In this document: piece after piece, positions 26,734 to 35,966 of the stretch
How the letters are laid out: each line of letters begins with the position of its first letter
How positions within the stretch are numbered: position 1 is the stretch's first letter
Assembly: GCA_021796275.1 (NCBI GenBank)
Contig: JAJYOI010000011.1
Coordinates: 1-50,715, forward strand
From: Bacteroidota bacterium
GTDB taxonomy: Bacteria; Bacteroidota; Ignavibacteria; UBA10030; UBA8401
Reading direction: 5' to 3'
DNA length: 50,715 nt
Translations under genes and position numbers: made by a program
Notes under the pieces: generated by a model
What the model was told of the DNA's origin: nothing
What the model saw: only the letters and a program-made list of their open reading frames with translations
The model's database searches: none

Positions 26734-27849
26734 ATGACAATTCAGATGGTAGATTTGGTAACACAGTACAAGAAATTGAAACCGGAAATCGATTCGGCGG
26801 TTGCGAAAGTTCTGGAATCAGGGCAATTCATTTTGGGAAAGGAAGTCGGGGAATTTGAATCTGCTGCGTCTCACTATGTTGGAGTTAAGCATGCCATCGG
26901 TTGCGCGTCGGGTACCGATGCGCTGCAAATTGCAGTGATGGCGCTCGGAATAAAACCCGGCGATGAAATCATCACAACGCCGTTTACGTTTTTTGCTACT
27001 GCAGAGGCGGTAGCATTGCTCGGTATCATTCCTGTTTTTGTTGACATAGACGAAAAAACGTATAATATTAGAGTGGATTTGATTGAGCCGGCGATAACTT
27101 CCAGGACAAAAGCAATTATGCCGGTTCATTTGTACGGTCAGCCCGCAGATCTCGATGAAATTCTTGAAATTGCGCGCCGCCATCGTTTATTTGTTGTTGA
27201 AGATAATGCGCAAGCATTAGGTTCATTGTATCATGGAAAGAAAGCCGGAAGCTTTGGCGATTTTTCCTGCACGAGTTTTTTCCCGAGTAAAAATTTAGGC
27301 GCGTATGGCGATGCCGGTATGATCATGACAAATAACGATACGCTCGAATCAAAAGCACGCATGATTGCGCAGCACGGCTCGCGTGTTCGCTACAAACATG
27401 AACTGCTCGGTGTCAATAGCCGGCTGGATACGATGCAAGCGGCGATTCTCAATGTGAAATTAAAATATCTCGATCATTGGAATACAGCGCGGCAGCGCAA
27501 TGCGGCGATGTACAACAAATTGCTCGCGGCTGAGAATGTCATAAAACCTTTCGTTGCGCCGGAGCGTTCACATATTTATCATCAATATTCAATTCGAGTT
27601 TCAAAGAGAGATGCTTTGCAGGAACATCTTCGGACAAAAGGAATTCCAAGTGCAATCCATTATCCAATTCCCTTACATTGGCAGGAAGCGTTTCAGAAAA
27701 TTCCCGGATTTGTTGATAGAAACAAATCGTTCCCTGTTTCCGAACACATAACAAAGGAGATTATTTCTCTCCCAATGCATCCGGAATTAAGCGAAGAACA
27801 AATCACATTTATTGCCGGCGCCGTTACGCGCTTCTGCGAACAACTATAG
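26734..27849 (+). CDS. DegT/DnrJ/EryC1 family PLP-dependent sugar aminotransferase
   Basis: 371 residues. MVDLVTQYKKLKPEIDSAV is the usual start, GCASGTDALQIAVMALGI and the EDNAQALGS segment position PLP, and Lys186 in SFFPSKNLGAYGDAGM is the Schiff-base lysine. HQYSIRV and the C-terminal IHYPIPLHWQEAF complete the family. With RmlB-type 4-keto intermediates available, it probably makes a 3- or 4-amino-deoxy sugar. The gap to the WcaJ-type gene is 25 bases, and the next gene starts 3 bases after the stop. Confidence 0.92.
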   Translation: MTIQMVDLVTQYKKLKPEIDSAVAKVLESGQFILGKEVGEFESAASHYVGVKHAIGCASGTDALQIAVMALGIKPGDEIITTPFTFFATAEAVALLGIIPVFVDIDEKTYNIRVDLIEPAITSRTKAIMPVHLYGQPADLDEILEIARRHRLFVVEDNAQALGSLYHGKKAGSFGDFSCTSFFPSKNLGAYGDAGMIMTNNDTLESKARMIAQHGSRVRYKHELLGVNSRLDTMQAAILNVKLKYLDHWNTARQRNAAMYNKLLAAENVIKPFVAPERSHIYHQYSIRVSKRDALQEHLRTKGIPSAIHYPIPLHWQEAFQKIPGFVDRNKSFPVSEHITKEIISLPMHPELSEEQITFIAGAVTRFCEQL

Positions 27850-27852
27850 CGT

Positions 27853-28569
27853 ATGCCTAAAGCTCTCGTTATTACACCGACATACAACGAATCTCCGAAT
27901 ATCAAAAATCTTATTACCAAAGTTTTACGAACGGTTTCTGATATCGAAATACTGATTGTTGATGACAGTTCTCCGGATGGAACCGCGGGCATTGTCAAAG
28001 AAATTCAGAAAAATAACCCGCGCGTCCATCTGATTGAACGTTCCGGGAAAATGGGATTGGGAACAGCGTACGTTGCAGGTTTCAAGTATGCGATCGCTAA
28101 CAGCTTCGATTATGTTTTTGAGATGGATGCAGATTTTTCTCATAACCCGAAAGAGATTCCGAATTTTCTTGCGAAAATTCAGGACTGTGATTTGGTGGTC
28201 GGCTCGCGCTATTCTCGCGGTGTCAGTGTTGTGTATTGGCCATTCCGCAGGTTGCTGCTGAGTTATTTTGCAAATCTTTATACGCGGCTTGTTACAGGGC
28301 TTCCGTTGAAAGATGCCACCGGCGGTTTTAAATGCTATCGCAGAAAAGTGTTGGAAAGCATCGATCTCTCGAAAATCAAATCGAACGGCTACGCTTTCCA
28401 AATTGAAATGAGCTTCAAAGCGTGGAAGAAGGGGTTTCGGCTGTGCGAAATTCCGATTATTTTTGTCGATCGAGACCGGGGTGAATCGAAAATGTCGAAG
28501 AACATTGTCTATGAAGCGGCATTCATGGTGTGGAAGTTGAAATTCCGCAGCATGGTCGGCCTTCTCTGA
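27853..28569 (+). CDS. Polyprenol/dolichol-phosphate mannosyltransferase-like GT2
   Basis: 238 residues, DPM1-like. VITPTYNESPNI, ILIVDDSSPDGTAGIV (DDS with the nucleotide-binding Asp), FEMDADFSHNP (DAD metal motif), and VVGSRYSRGVS are diagnostic, with VDRDRGESKMSK near the end. It makes a polyprenyl-phosphate hexose, a donor for periplasmic sugar transfer. No C-terminal membrane domain is present. The following gene begins eight bases downstream. Confidence 0.9.
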   Translation: MPKALVITPTYNESPNIKNLITKVLRTVSDIEILIVDDSSPDGTAGIVKEIQKNNPRVHLIERSGKMGLGTAYVAGFKYAIANSFDYVFEMDADFSHNPKEIPNFLAKIQDCDLVVGSRYSRGVSVVYWPFRRLLLSYFANLYTRLVTGLPLKDATGGFKCYRRKVLESIDLSKIKSNGYAFQIEMSFKAWKKGFRLCEIPIIFVDRDRGESKMSKNIVYEAAFMVWKLKFRSMVGLL

Positions 28570-28577
28570 AATTCCAC

Positions 28578-30593
28578 ATGGATATTTCAGTTATCATTGT
28601 CAACTACAACGTTAGGGATTTCCTTCGCAATGCGCTGGTGTCTATTTTTAAAGCGCTGGAAGGGATGAAGAGCGAGGTGTTTGTTGTTGATAATGCCTCA
28701 GATGATGGCAGCAGTGAAATGGTTCGTCAATCATTTCCACATGTCACGCTCATCGAAAATTCTTCTAATGTCGGCTTTGCAAAAGCTAACAATCAAGCGC
28801 TTGCACGTGCTCAAGGGAAATATTTTTTGCTGATTAATCCGGACACCATTGTTCAGGAAGGTACATTTCGCACGCTGATTAAATTTTTTGAGGAGAATCC
28901 AGACGTTGGTATGGCGGGATGCAAGATTCTGAACCCGGATGGAACGCTGCAGCTTGCGTGCCGGCGCAGTTTCCCAACACCGTGGGTAGCGCTGACAAAG
29001 GTGCTCGGATTCGCCTCACTTTTTCCTTCATCAAGGTTGTTTGCGAAATATAACCTCACCTATTTAAATCCGGATGAAAATTATGAGGTAGACGCCATCA
29101 GTGGTTCGTTTATGATGGTGCGCGGCGAAGTCTATGCACGCATCGGCGGATTGGATGAAACATTTTTTATGTACGGCGAAGACCTCGACTGGTGCTACCG
29201 CGTCCAACAATCGGGATGGAAAGTCTTTTACGTTTCGGCCACACAAATCATTCATTATAAAGGTGAAAGCACACGGCGCAGCGATATTGATGAGCTTCGA
29301 TTATTTTATCAGGCGATGCGATTATTTGTTCGCAAGCACCACCGCGGATCATTGTTGTTTGAATTGATTATTGAACTTGGTATTCTTGTGCGCGCCTTCC
29401 TTGCGTTTCTTGCACGATTCAGCAAACCAATGGTCGTTGCCTTTCTGGATTTTGCCCTTGTCGATGCAGCGATTCTCGCTTCTGCGGTTTATCGCACGGG
29501 ACGCTTCCATTCGTTTCCGGGTTACGCCTATCCGTGGGTCTTCATTATTCCCGCTCTTGTTGTTGTCGCGTCTCTATATTTTTCCGGCGTCTATTCGTAC
29601 AGGCGCTTTTCCGTGTCGCGTTCATTCGCAGCAGTGTTCACAGCGTTCGTCATTATTTCGGCTATTACGGCATTTTTCTTGGAATTTGCATTCAGTAGAA
29701 TGGTGATTATTCTTTCCGGTATGGTGAGCGTGATTGTAATCCCGGGTTGGAGAATGCTTTTTCGGCTTCTTGGTGTTGGCGGCAGGCTTTCACGAAAAAC
29801 ACTTTTTGGAAAACGTACGCTTATTGTAGGCGCGGATCAATCTGGGCAAGAACTGCTGAAGAAAATTAATACCCGGCCGGGCGATGGGTACACCGTTGTT
29901 GGTTTCATTGATAATGACAGACGGCGTCTTGGGCAAAAAATCTCCGGAGTTGAAATTGTCGGCAGCGTTGAAAATATTGGAAAGATCATTCAGGATTATA
30001 AAATCAGTGAAGTGATTTTTTCCACTGATGCTATTCCATATTCTACGATTCTTTCTGTGATTGGAAAAAGCCGAAACAGAATGGTCAATTTCCGCCTTGT
30101 GCCAAAATCGCTGGAAGTGATTATAGGAAAAGCGAACGTAGATCAATTGGATGAAATTCCATTCATCGACATTGAATATAATATCAGCAAATTCTCCAAC
30201 CGCGCGGCGAAACGAGCTGCGGATGTCGCGATTGCACTTTTTCTTTTGATTTGCTGCGCACCTTTTGTATATTTAAAACGTGCTTTTGCCCGCACAACGC
30301 CTTCCTCGTTTTCATCGGCTATTCGTTTGCTGCCTCACGTTGTTCGCGGTCGTTTCAGCCTTGTTGGTCAGCCGATAGAAACCACGAGCGCCGGTCACGC
30401 GCAGGCTCAGAAGAACGGCGTGTTTCTCGGCAAACCGGGAATTACAGGAATCGTTCAAATTCATTTTGATAAACAGTTGAGCAAGGAAGAGCGAGAGCAA
30501 TATTTATTGTACTATGCGAAGAACCAATCTTTTATTTTGGATTTTGAAATTTTGCTGAAAGCTGTGATGCGCCGCTTGCATCGTCCAGCCTGA
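28578..30593 (+). CDS. Fusion: GT2 rhamnosyltransferase-like domain, membrane helices, CoA-binding-like domain and degenerate sugar-phosphate transferase domain
   Basis: 671 residues from ATG 28578. Residues 1 to about 270 are a GT2 domain: SVIIVNYNVRDFL, EVFVVDNASDDGS, LLINPDTIVQEG, SGSFMMVRGE, FFMYGEDLDWCYR. About 270-400 contain four to five hydrophobic helices. From about 413, TLIVGADQSGQELL begins a CoA_binding_3-type domain as in WcaJ proteins. From about 536 a bacterial-sugar-transferase remnant follows: RAAKRAADVAIALFLLICC, FSLVGQPIE, KPGITGIVQI and FILDFEILLKAVM align with the functional domain at 25314-26708. But the KFRSM segment and the LDEIPQ Asp-Glu dyad are missing. So the C-terminal half looks like a pseudoenzyme fused to an active GT2. 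Confidence 0.85.
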   Translation: MDISVIIVNYNVRDFLRNALVSIFKALEGMKSEVFVVDNASDDGSSEMVRQSFPHVTLIENSSNVGFAKANNQALARAQGKYFLLINPDTIVQEGTFRTLIKFFEENPDVGMAGCKILNPDGTLQLACRRSFPTPWVALTKVLGFASLFPSSRLFAKYNLTYLNPDENYEVDAISGSFMMVRGEVYARIGGLDETFFMYGEDLDWCYRVQQSGWKVFYVSATQIIHYKGESTRRSDIDELRLFYQAMRLFVRKHHRGSLLFELIIELGILVRAFLAFLARFSKPMVVAFLDFALVDAAILASAVYRTGRFHSFPGYAYPWVFIIPALVVVASLYFSGVYSYRRFSVSRSFAAVFTAFVIISAITAFFLEFAFSRMVIILSGMVSVIVIPGWRMLFRLLGVGGRLSRKTLFGKRTLIVGADQSGQELLKKINTRPGDGYTVVGFIDNDRRRLGQKISGVEIVGSVENIGKIIQDYKISEVIFSTDAIPYSTILSVIGKSRNRMVNFRLVPKSLEVIIGKANVDQLDEIPFIDIEYNISKFSNRAAKRAADVAIALFLLICCAPFVYLKRAFARTTPSSFSSAIRLLPHVVRGRFSLVGQPIETTSAGHAQAQKNGVFLGKPGITGIVQIHFDKQLSKEEREQYLLYYAKNQSFILDFEILLKAVMRRLHRPA

Positions 30594-30614
30594 GTGATAA
30601 TTTCCGGAGAACGA

Positions 30615-31565
30615 ATGGCAAAAGTTGTTTTGGATTTTGAAAAACCTATTATAGAACTGGAGCAAAAAATCGAGGAGATGAGAAAACTCAGCGACAACCT
30701 CGACATCACCGACGAAATAGCCACACTGGAGAAAAAAGTGAGCCAATTACGAGAAAATGTTTTTTCGAACCTCACCCGGTGGCAAAAAGTGCAGCTTGCC
30801 CGCCATCCGGAACGCCCTTACACACTTGATTATATCGCCATGATGACAACCGATTTTGTAGAGCTTCATGGAGACCGGGTTTTTGGCGATGATAAAGCTA
30901 TTGTTGCCGGTTTTGCGCGTCTTGACGGCAGGCCTGTCATGATCATCGGACATCAAAAAGGGCGCGACACAAAAACAAATCTTTTCAGAAATTTTGGCAT
31001 GCCGCAGCCGGAGGGTTACCGCAAAGCGCTTCGCTTGATGAAACTTGCCGCAAAACTCAATCGTCCGATCATTACCATGATTGACACGTCCGGTGCATAT
31101 CCGGGAATCGAGGCAGAAGAACGCGGACAGGGAGAAGCAATTGCACGTAATCTTTTCGAAATGTCGCACCTTCCTGTGCCGATCATCGTTGCGATTATCG
31201 GAGAAGGTGCTTCCGGCGGCGCTCTCGGTATCGGTGTTGGCGACCGCGTGCTGATGCTGGAAAATACATGGTATTCCGTGATCTCGCCGGAATCGTGTTC
31301 GAGCATTCTTTGGAGAAGCTGGGATTTTAAAGAGCAAGCGGCAGAAGCGATGCGGTTGACGGCCACAGATTTGCTGGAACAAAAAATTATTGACCGTGTT
31401 ATTCCTGAGCCGCCGGGCGGTGCACATCGTAATCCGCAGCAAGCTGCGACAATCCTTAAAGATACACTCATCGAAGAATTGACATTTCTTCAAAAGATGA
31501 AGCCGGAAAAGCTGGTGGAAAAACGCATCGAGAAATTTGCAAACATGGGCGAATTTCATGAGTAG
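30615..31565 (+). CDS. accA: Acetyl-CoA carboxylase carboxyltransferase subunit alpha
   Basis: AccA pairs with AccD (2217-3062). 316 residues: [80 protein letters not shown] and [15 protein letters not shown] are all conserved. ATG 30615 with CCGGAGA upstream is the conventional start; a GTG at 30594 right after the previous stop is less likely. Confidence 0.96.
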   Translation: MAKVVLDFEKPIIELEQKIEEMRKLSDNLDITDEIATLEKKVSQLRENVFSNLTRWQKVQLARHPERPYTLDYIAMMTTDFVELHGDRVFGDDKAIVAGFARLDGRPVMIIGHQKGRDTKTNLFRNFGMPQPEGYRKALRLMKLAAKLNRPIITMIDTSGAYPGIEAEERGQGEAIARNLFEMSHLPVPIIVAIIGEGASGGALGIGVGDRVLMLENTWYSVISPESCSSILWRSWDFKEQAAEAMRLTATDLLEQKIIDRVIPEPPGGAHRNPQQAATILKDTLIEELTFLQKMKPEKLVEKRIEKFANMGEFHE

Positions 31566-31586
31566 AGATTTTTCGAAAAGCGCTAC

Positions 31587-32009
31587 ATGATTTCATTCGT
31601 CACAGAAATACGCGTTCGTTATGCCGACACAGATCAAATGCGGTTTGTGTATTATGGGAAGTTCTTTGAGTATTTTGAACAGGGCCGTTCTGACCTGCTT
31701 CGTCACGTGGGATTGCCGTACAGCGAAATTGAAGCAATGGGTTTATATCTGCCGGTCATTGAAGCTTCCGCACGTTATAAAAAATCGGCGCGGTATGATG
31801 ACCTGCTTCGTGTCGAGACATCTCTGCACGACATGCCGGTAGCACGTGTGCGGATTGAATATCGCGTTTTTCATAATGATGAATCAGAGCCGATGGCGGA
31901 AGGCTATACCGTGCACAGTTTTGTTAATGCAAAAACCGGAAAGCCAACACGAGCGCCTGCAAAATTTGTTGAAGTGATCGGAGAAGCGTTCAAGAAAGCA
32001 AAACAGTAG
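31587..32009 (+). CDS. Acyl-CoA thioesterase, YbgC/4-hydroxybenzoyl-CoA thioesterase family
   Basis: 140-residue hot-dog fold protein. VRYADTDQMRFVYYGKFFEYFEQGR (about residues 10-34) is the YbgC-type active-site segment, with catalytic Asp in YADTD; the usual YADTDxxGVVYH reads slightly changed here (MRFVYYG). The conserved sheet then runs through IEASARYKKSARYDD. Likely a short or acyl-CoA/ACP thioesterase; the substrate cannot be read. It lies 21 bases after accA. Confidence 0.87.
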   Translation: MISFVTEIRVRYADTDQMRFVYYGKFFEYFEQGRSDLLRHVGLPYSEIEAMGLYLPVIEASARYKKSARYDDLLRVETSLHDMPVARVRIEYRVFHNDESEPMAEGYTVHSFVNAKTGKPTRAPAKFVEVIGEAFKKAKQ

Positions 32010-32022
32010 AAAGGTACAACCG

Positions 32023-32184
32023 ATGGTAAAGAAGGAATTGCTTGATATACTTTGCTGTCCTAAATGCAAAGGTGATCTTGACTACAAGCCGGAAAAGAAC
32101 ACGCTGACATGCAAGAAATGCGGCAAAGTGTACGAAGTGAAAGACGATATTCCCATCATGCTTGTTGATGAAATAAAAGAATGA
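32023..32184 (+). CDS. Trm112-like small zinc-binding protein (UPF0434/YcaR family)
   Basis: A 53-residue protein beginning MVKKELLDILCCPKCKG. Two CxxC pairs (Cys12-Pro-Lys-Cys15, with Cys11 adjacent, and Cys30-Lys-Lys-Cys33) form a zinc ribbon, and VYEVKDDIPIMLVDE is the family's C-terminal signature. Bacterial members are small proteins of uncertain role, related to the archaeal/eukaryotic Trm112 methyltransferase activator. It starts 13 bases after the thioesterase, and its stop overlaps nadC by ATGA, so it is clearly part of the operon. Confidence 0.88.
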   Translation: MVKKELLDILCCPKCKGDLDYKPEKNTLTCKKCGKVYEVKDDIPIMLVDEIKE

Positions 32185-33041
32185 CGGTAGATATTCTTAA
32201 TGACAGCAGAGTCGGAAGACTCATTGAACAAGCGTTGCAGGAAGATATCGGATTTGGCGATATCACCAGCGAGGCACTCATTCCTGAACAACAACTCGGG
32301 CACGCTGTCGTTTTGCCAAAAGAAAATGGCATTATCTCTGGTTTGGAATTATTCAAAATCATCTTTCAATATATTGACGGACAAGTCACTGCTGAATTCA
32401 ATCTTTCTGACGGCGGCATGGCCACTGCTGGACAGCCGATAGGAAAAGTTGATGGACCGGTGCGCAGCATTTTGGCGGGAGAACGTGTTGCGTTGAATTT
32501 TCTCCAACGCATGTCCGGCATTGCGACGTTGACTCATAAATTTGTTCACGCAGTTGCCGGAACGAATGCGAAGATCACCGATACACGGAAGACCGCACCG
32601 GGGTTGCGGATGCTCGACCGCAAAGCAGTTGTTGATGGCGGTGGAGTGAATCATCGCTTTGGCTTGGATCAAATGATATTGATCAAAGACAATCATATTC
32701 AAGCGGCGGGAAGCGTCACCAACGCTGTAGCGCGCTGCACAAAATATCTCCATGACCATTCCATCGAAGCAAAAATCGAAGTCGAAACAGCTTCGCTTGC
32801 TCAAGTGGAAGAAGTGTTGCTCTGTGTTGGAGTTGATAGAATTATGCTCGATAACTTTTCGCAGAAAGATATGGCGTTAGCGGTTCGCCGTATTGATCGC
32901 ACAGCGGAAGTTGAAGCGTCCGGTGGAATCACGCTTGAAACCGTACGCGCGGTTGCGGACACCGGTGTTGATTTTATTTCCGTCGGCGCGCTAACGCACT
33001 CATCTAAAGCCCTCGATATCTCCCTCGAACTACTTCATTGA
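32181..33041 (+). CDS. nadC: Nicotinate-nucleotide pyrophosphorylase (carboxylating)
   Basis: NadC (quinolinate phosphoribosyltransferase) makes nicotinate mononucleotide in NAD synthesis. 286 residues: ALQEDIGFGDITSEALIP, GERVALNFLQRMSGIAT, TRKTAPGLRMLDRKAVVDGGGVNHR, ILIKDNHI, KIEVET, IMLDNF, EASGGITLE and ISVGALTHS are all conserved. It overlaps the Trm112-like gene (ATGA) and the following flippase (TTGA). Confidence 0.95.
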   Translation: MTVDILNDSRVGRLIEQALQEDIGFGDITSEALIPEQQLGHAVVLPKENGIISGLELFKIIFQYIDGQVTAEFNLSDGGMATAGQPIGKVDGPVRSILAGERVALNFLQRMSGIATLTHKFVHAVAGTNAKITDTRKTAPGLRMLDRKAVVDGGGVNHRFGLDQMILIKDNHIQAAGSVTNAVARCTKYLHDHSIEAKIEVETASLAQVEEVLLCVGVDRIMLDNFSQKDMALAVRRIDRTAEVEASGGITLETVRAVADTGVDFISVGALTHSSKALDISLELLH

Positions 33042-34522
33042 CACTATTTACCCAAATCAAACGGCTCGGCGCTGATACGGCAATTTATGGAATCAGCACA
33101 ATCGTTGGCCGTTTTCTGACATTCCTTCTTGTTCCTTTTTATACGAATGTTCTGCTGCCGGGCGAATACGGTATTGTTTCCTATGTGTATTCGCTTATCG
33201 CATTCGTGAATGTAATTTATTCTTACGGAATGGAGTCGGCGTACTTCAAGTATTCTTCAACTTTGGAAGTTGGGACGAAGAAACAAAATTTTATCACGCC
33301 ATTCATCTCCGTGACAGCGACTTCTGTAGCGTTTTCTTTTTTTATTGCAGCAGCGGCGCATCCGATTCTTCATCTCATCAATGTCTCCGGCAATTATATC
33401 TCCATCATTTATTATACCGCAGGGATTCTTGCTTTCGATGCCATCGCTATTATTCCGTTTGCATCACTACGCATGGAGCGAAAAGCAAAACAGTTTGCAG
33501 TATTTAAACTGCTGAACATCGTTGTCAATGTTGTTCTCAATATCTATCTTCTTGTTTTTTTGAAGATGGGCATCATTGGGATTTTTATCAGCGGTTTTGT
33601 TGCGTCAGCAAGCACATTTCTCTTTTTAGTGCCGACTGTAGTAAGGCATTTCTCGTTTCCGCCAAGCGGTGCACTGTACAAAGCTTTGTTGAAATACGGC
33701 GTGCCATACATTCCCGCAGGACTTGCAACGATGGCGATCCAGGTGATCGATCGGCCGATTTTACGTGCGTTCACCAACGATGCGGTTGTGGGCATTTATC
33801 AGGCAAATTACCGCTTGGGAATTTTCATGATGTTGATTGTTTCGATGTACGATTATGCGTGGCGCCCTTTTTACTTCTCAATCGTCAAAGAACCGAACGC
33901 GAAAGAAATATTCTCCCGCGTTCTCACGTATCTCGTTCTTTTTATGGCGGCAGTTTTTCTTGTGCTGACTTTTTTTGTTGACGATATTGTCAAGATCAGA
34001 ATGTTCGGCAGATATCTTATCCATCCAAATTATTGGAGCGGATTGAATATTGTGCCGATTGTCCTGCTTGGGTATTTGTTTCTCGGCATTTCCACAAATC
34101 TCACGGCTGGGATTTACATTGAAAAGCGAACCAAGCTGCTCTCTGTAAACACATTCGTCGGCGCCGCGGTGAATATTATCGGCAATTATTTTCTTATTCC
34201 GTTATATGGTATGACCGGAGCGGCATGGGCAACGTTTCTCGCGTACTTCGCGATGGCAATTGTTGTGTACATAATTGTGCAGCAGATTTATCCGATTGTG
34301 TACGAATTGCGGCGTCTTTCAAAAATTGCTGCTGCAACTGCTGGTGTTTCGGCGCTGTACTATATTCTTGCGCCGGATTGGCTGGATGTTCACCCCAGAA
34401 TTTTTGTCGAGCTGATGAAGCTCGGTTTGATAGTTCTGTTTTTTGTTTTGATGTACATGATGCAATTTTTCAACAGGGAAGAGATGGGGAAATTACGCAG
34501 AATGATAAAACTCAACGTTTGA
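33038..34522 (+). CDS. Polysaccharide/lipid flippase, MOP superfamily (second Wzx-like)
   Basis: 494 residues with 12-14 hydrophobic helices. IKRLGADTAIYGISTIVGRFLTFLLVPFYTNVLLPGEYGIVSYVYSL is the typical Wzx/RfbX entry segment and KGLG-type loops follow. The start is a TTG overlapping the nadC stop. It lies outside the polysaccharide cluster among housekeeping genes, so it may serve another lipid-linked glycan. It converges on the minus-strand regulator with a 61-base gap in which I see no clear hairpin. Confidence 0.86.
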   Translation: MTLFTQIKRLGADTAIYGISTIVGRFLTFLLVPFYTNVLLPGEYGIVSYVYSLIAFVNVIYSYGMESAYFKYSSTLEVGTKKQNFITPFISVTATSVAFSFFIAAAAHPILHLINVSGNYISIIYYTAGILAFDAIAIIPFASLRMERKAKQFAVFKLLNIVVNVVLNIYLLVFLKMGIIGIFISGFVASASTFLFLVPTVVRHFSFPPSGALYKALLKYGVPYIPAGLATMAIQVIDRPILRAFTNDAVVGIYQANYRLGIFMMLIVSMYDYAWRPFYFSIVKEPNAKEIFSRVLTYLVLFMAAVFLVLTFFVDDIVKIRMFGRYLIHPNYWSGLNIVPIVLLGYLFLGISTNLTAGIYIEKRTKLLSVNTFVGAAVNIIGNYFLIPLYGMTGAAWATFLAYFAMAIVVYIIVQQIYPIVYELRRLSKIAAATAGVSALYYILAPDWLDVHPRIFVELMKLGLIVLFFVLMYMMQFFNREEMGKLRRMIKLNV

Positions 34523-34583
34523 GATGAGGGTTTCGCTGTATCCATTTCTCGGTAATTTTTTTTCTGCATCTTTAAAGCATTCC

Positions 34584-35942
34584 TTACCGCTCGATGCCGT
34601 AGCGCTTAATTCTATCGTACAACGTTGAACGGTCGATTCCCAAAATTATTGCAGCTTCTTTAATATTTCCGTTCGTACGATGAATGGTTGCAGCGATGAT
34701 TTCTTTCTCCGCTTCAGCAAGCGTCATATTTGTCGGCGCGTGCCAGCCGTTTTTTCTTTTTCCATTGTGACAAAGAAAAGAGAAATCTTCTTCAGTAAGA
34801 ATTCTGCCTTTACATGTAACAATTGCCCGCTCAACAGCGTTTTCCAATTCCCGCACGTTGCCGGGCCAATCGTAATCAAGCAGAATTTTCAACGCATTTT
34901 CGGAAATATCTGCAACATTTTTACTGAGCTCGTGAGAAAGCCGCTCAATGAAATTTTTTGCCAGCAAAGGAATATCCTCACGCCGTTCGCGCAACGGTGG
35001 AAGAATAATATTGATAACATTGAGGCGGTAAAAAAGATCGTCCCGAAATTGTCCTTCACGTACTGCGTCCTCCAAATTCACATTCGTTGCGGCAATGACC
35101 CGGACATCGACGTGAACTTCTTCTGAACCGCCGACGCGATAAAAACTTTTTTCTTGCAGCACACGCAGCAAATCCATTTGTAATTTTGTTGAAATGTCGC
35201 CGATTTCATCGAGGAAGATCGTTCCTTCATCAGCGAGTTCAAATTTTCCTTTTTTCTGCGATGAAGCGCCGGTGAACGCGCCTTTTTCATGTCCGAAAAG
35301 CTCTGATTCAAGCAGCGTTTCAGCAAGCGCCGCACATGATACGCTGACGAACGGTTTTTGTGAGCGGTCGCCGGAAAAATGGATTGCGCGCGCGATCAAT
35401 TCTTTGCCGGTTCCGCTTTCGCCGTGGATAAGCACGGTGCTGCGCAGGCTGGCAATTTCGTTGATAAGCTGAAAGATGTCGTGCATCTTCGAGTTTTTGC
35501 TGATGATGTCCTGAAAACTGTATTGCTGCGTTAATTTTTTCCGTAGAATTGTATTTTCCCGTTGAAGGTTTTTGACCTTAATGATGCGATTGACAAGAAG
35601 CGAGATTTCTTCCGGGTTGCACGGCTTGACAATATATTCCTGCGCACCTTCTTTCATTGCGGCAATCGCCGTGTCGACCGTAGCATACGCAGTAATGATA
35701 ATGATGGAAGTGTCTTCATGCAGATGTTTGATTTCCATCATTGTTTCGATGCCGTCAATTCCGCCCGGCATTTTTAAATCGACAAAGTAGATTGCATAAT
35801 CTTTTATTTTTGTTTTCGCAATTGCTTCGCGCCCGGAGGAAGCGGTATCAACTGCGTATCCATCTTCGCGCAGCCATGCGGCGAGTGATTCACGCATCAC
35901 TTCTTCATCGTCGACAACTAAAATATCCCATTGTGTTTCCAT
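34584..35942 (-). CDS. Sigma-54-dependent response regulator, NtrC/AtoC type (copy 1)
   Basis: 452 residues with three domains. Receiver: ILVVDDEEVM with acidic pocket, phospho-acceptor Asp55 in FVDLKMP, TAYAT switch Thr and KPCNP Lys. AAA+ sigma-54 domain: Walker A GESGTGKE, GHEKGAFTGA with the intact GAFTGA sigma-54 contact loop, Walker B IFLDEIGD, and an arginine-finger region. Fis-type helix-turn-helix at the end: NIKEAAIILGIDRSTLYDRIKRYG. It is the last gene of the six-gene minus-strand regulatory operon, 24 bases after archaemetzincin 1, with ribosome site CAGGAG. It should activate sigma-54 promoters such as those at 41716 and 46264. Confidence 0.93.
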   Translation of the reverse strand: METQWDILVVDDEEVMRESLAAWLREDGYAVDTASSGREAIAKTKIKDYAIYFVDLKMPGGIDGIETMMEIKHLHEDTSIIIITAYATVDTAIAAMKEGAQEYIVKPCNPEEISLLVNRIIKVKNLQRENTILRKKLTQQYSFQDIISKNSKMHDIFQLINEIASLRSTVLIHGESGTGKELIARAIHFSGDRSQKPFVSVSCAALAETLLESELFGHEKGAFTGASSQKKGKFELADEGTIFLDEIGDISTKLQMDLLRVLQEKSFYRVGGSEEVHVDVRVIAATNVNLEDAVREGQFRDDLFYRLNVINIILPPLRERREDIPLLAKNFIERLSHELSKNVADISENALKILLDYDWPGNVRELENAVERAIVTCKGRILTEEDFSFLCHNGKRKNGWHAPTNMTLAEAEKEIIAATIHRTNGNIKEAAIILGIDRSTLYDRIKRYGIER

Positions 35943-35966
35943 GATAACTCCTGTCTCTAAGCTCCG

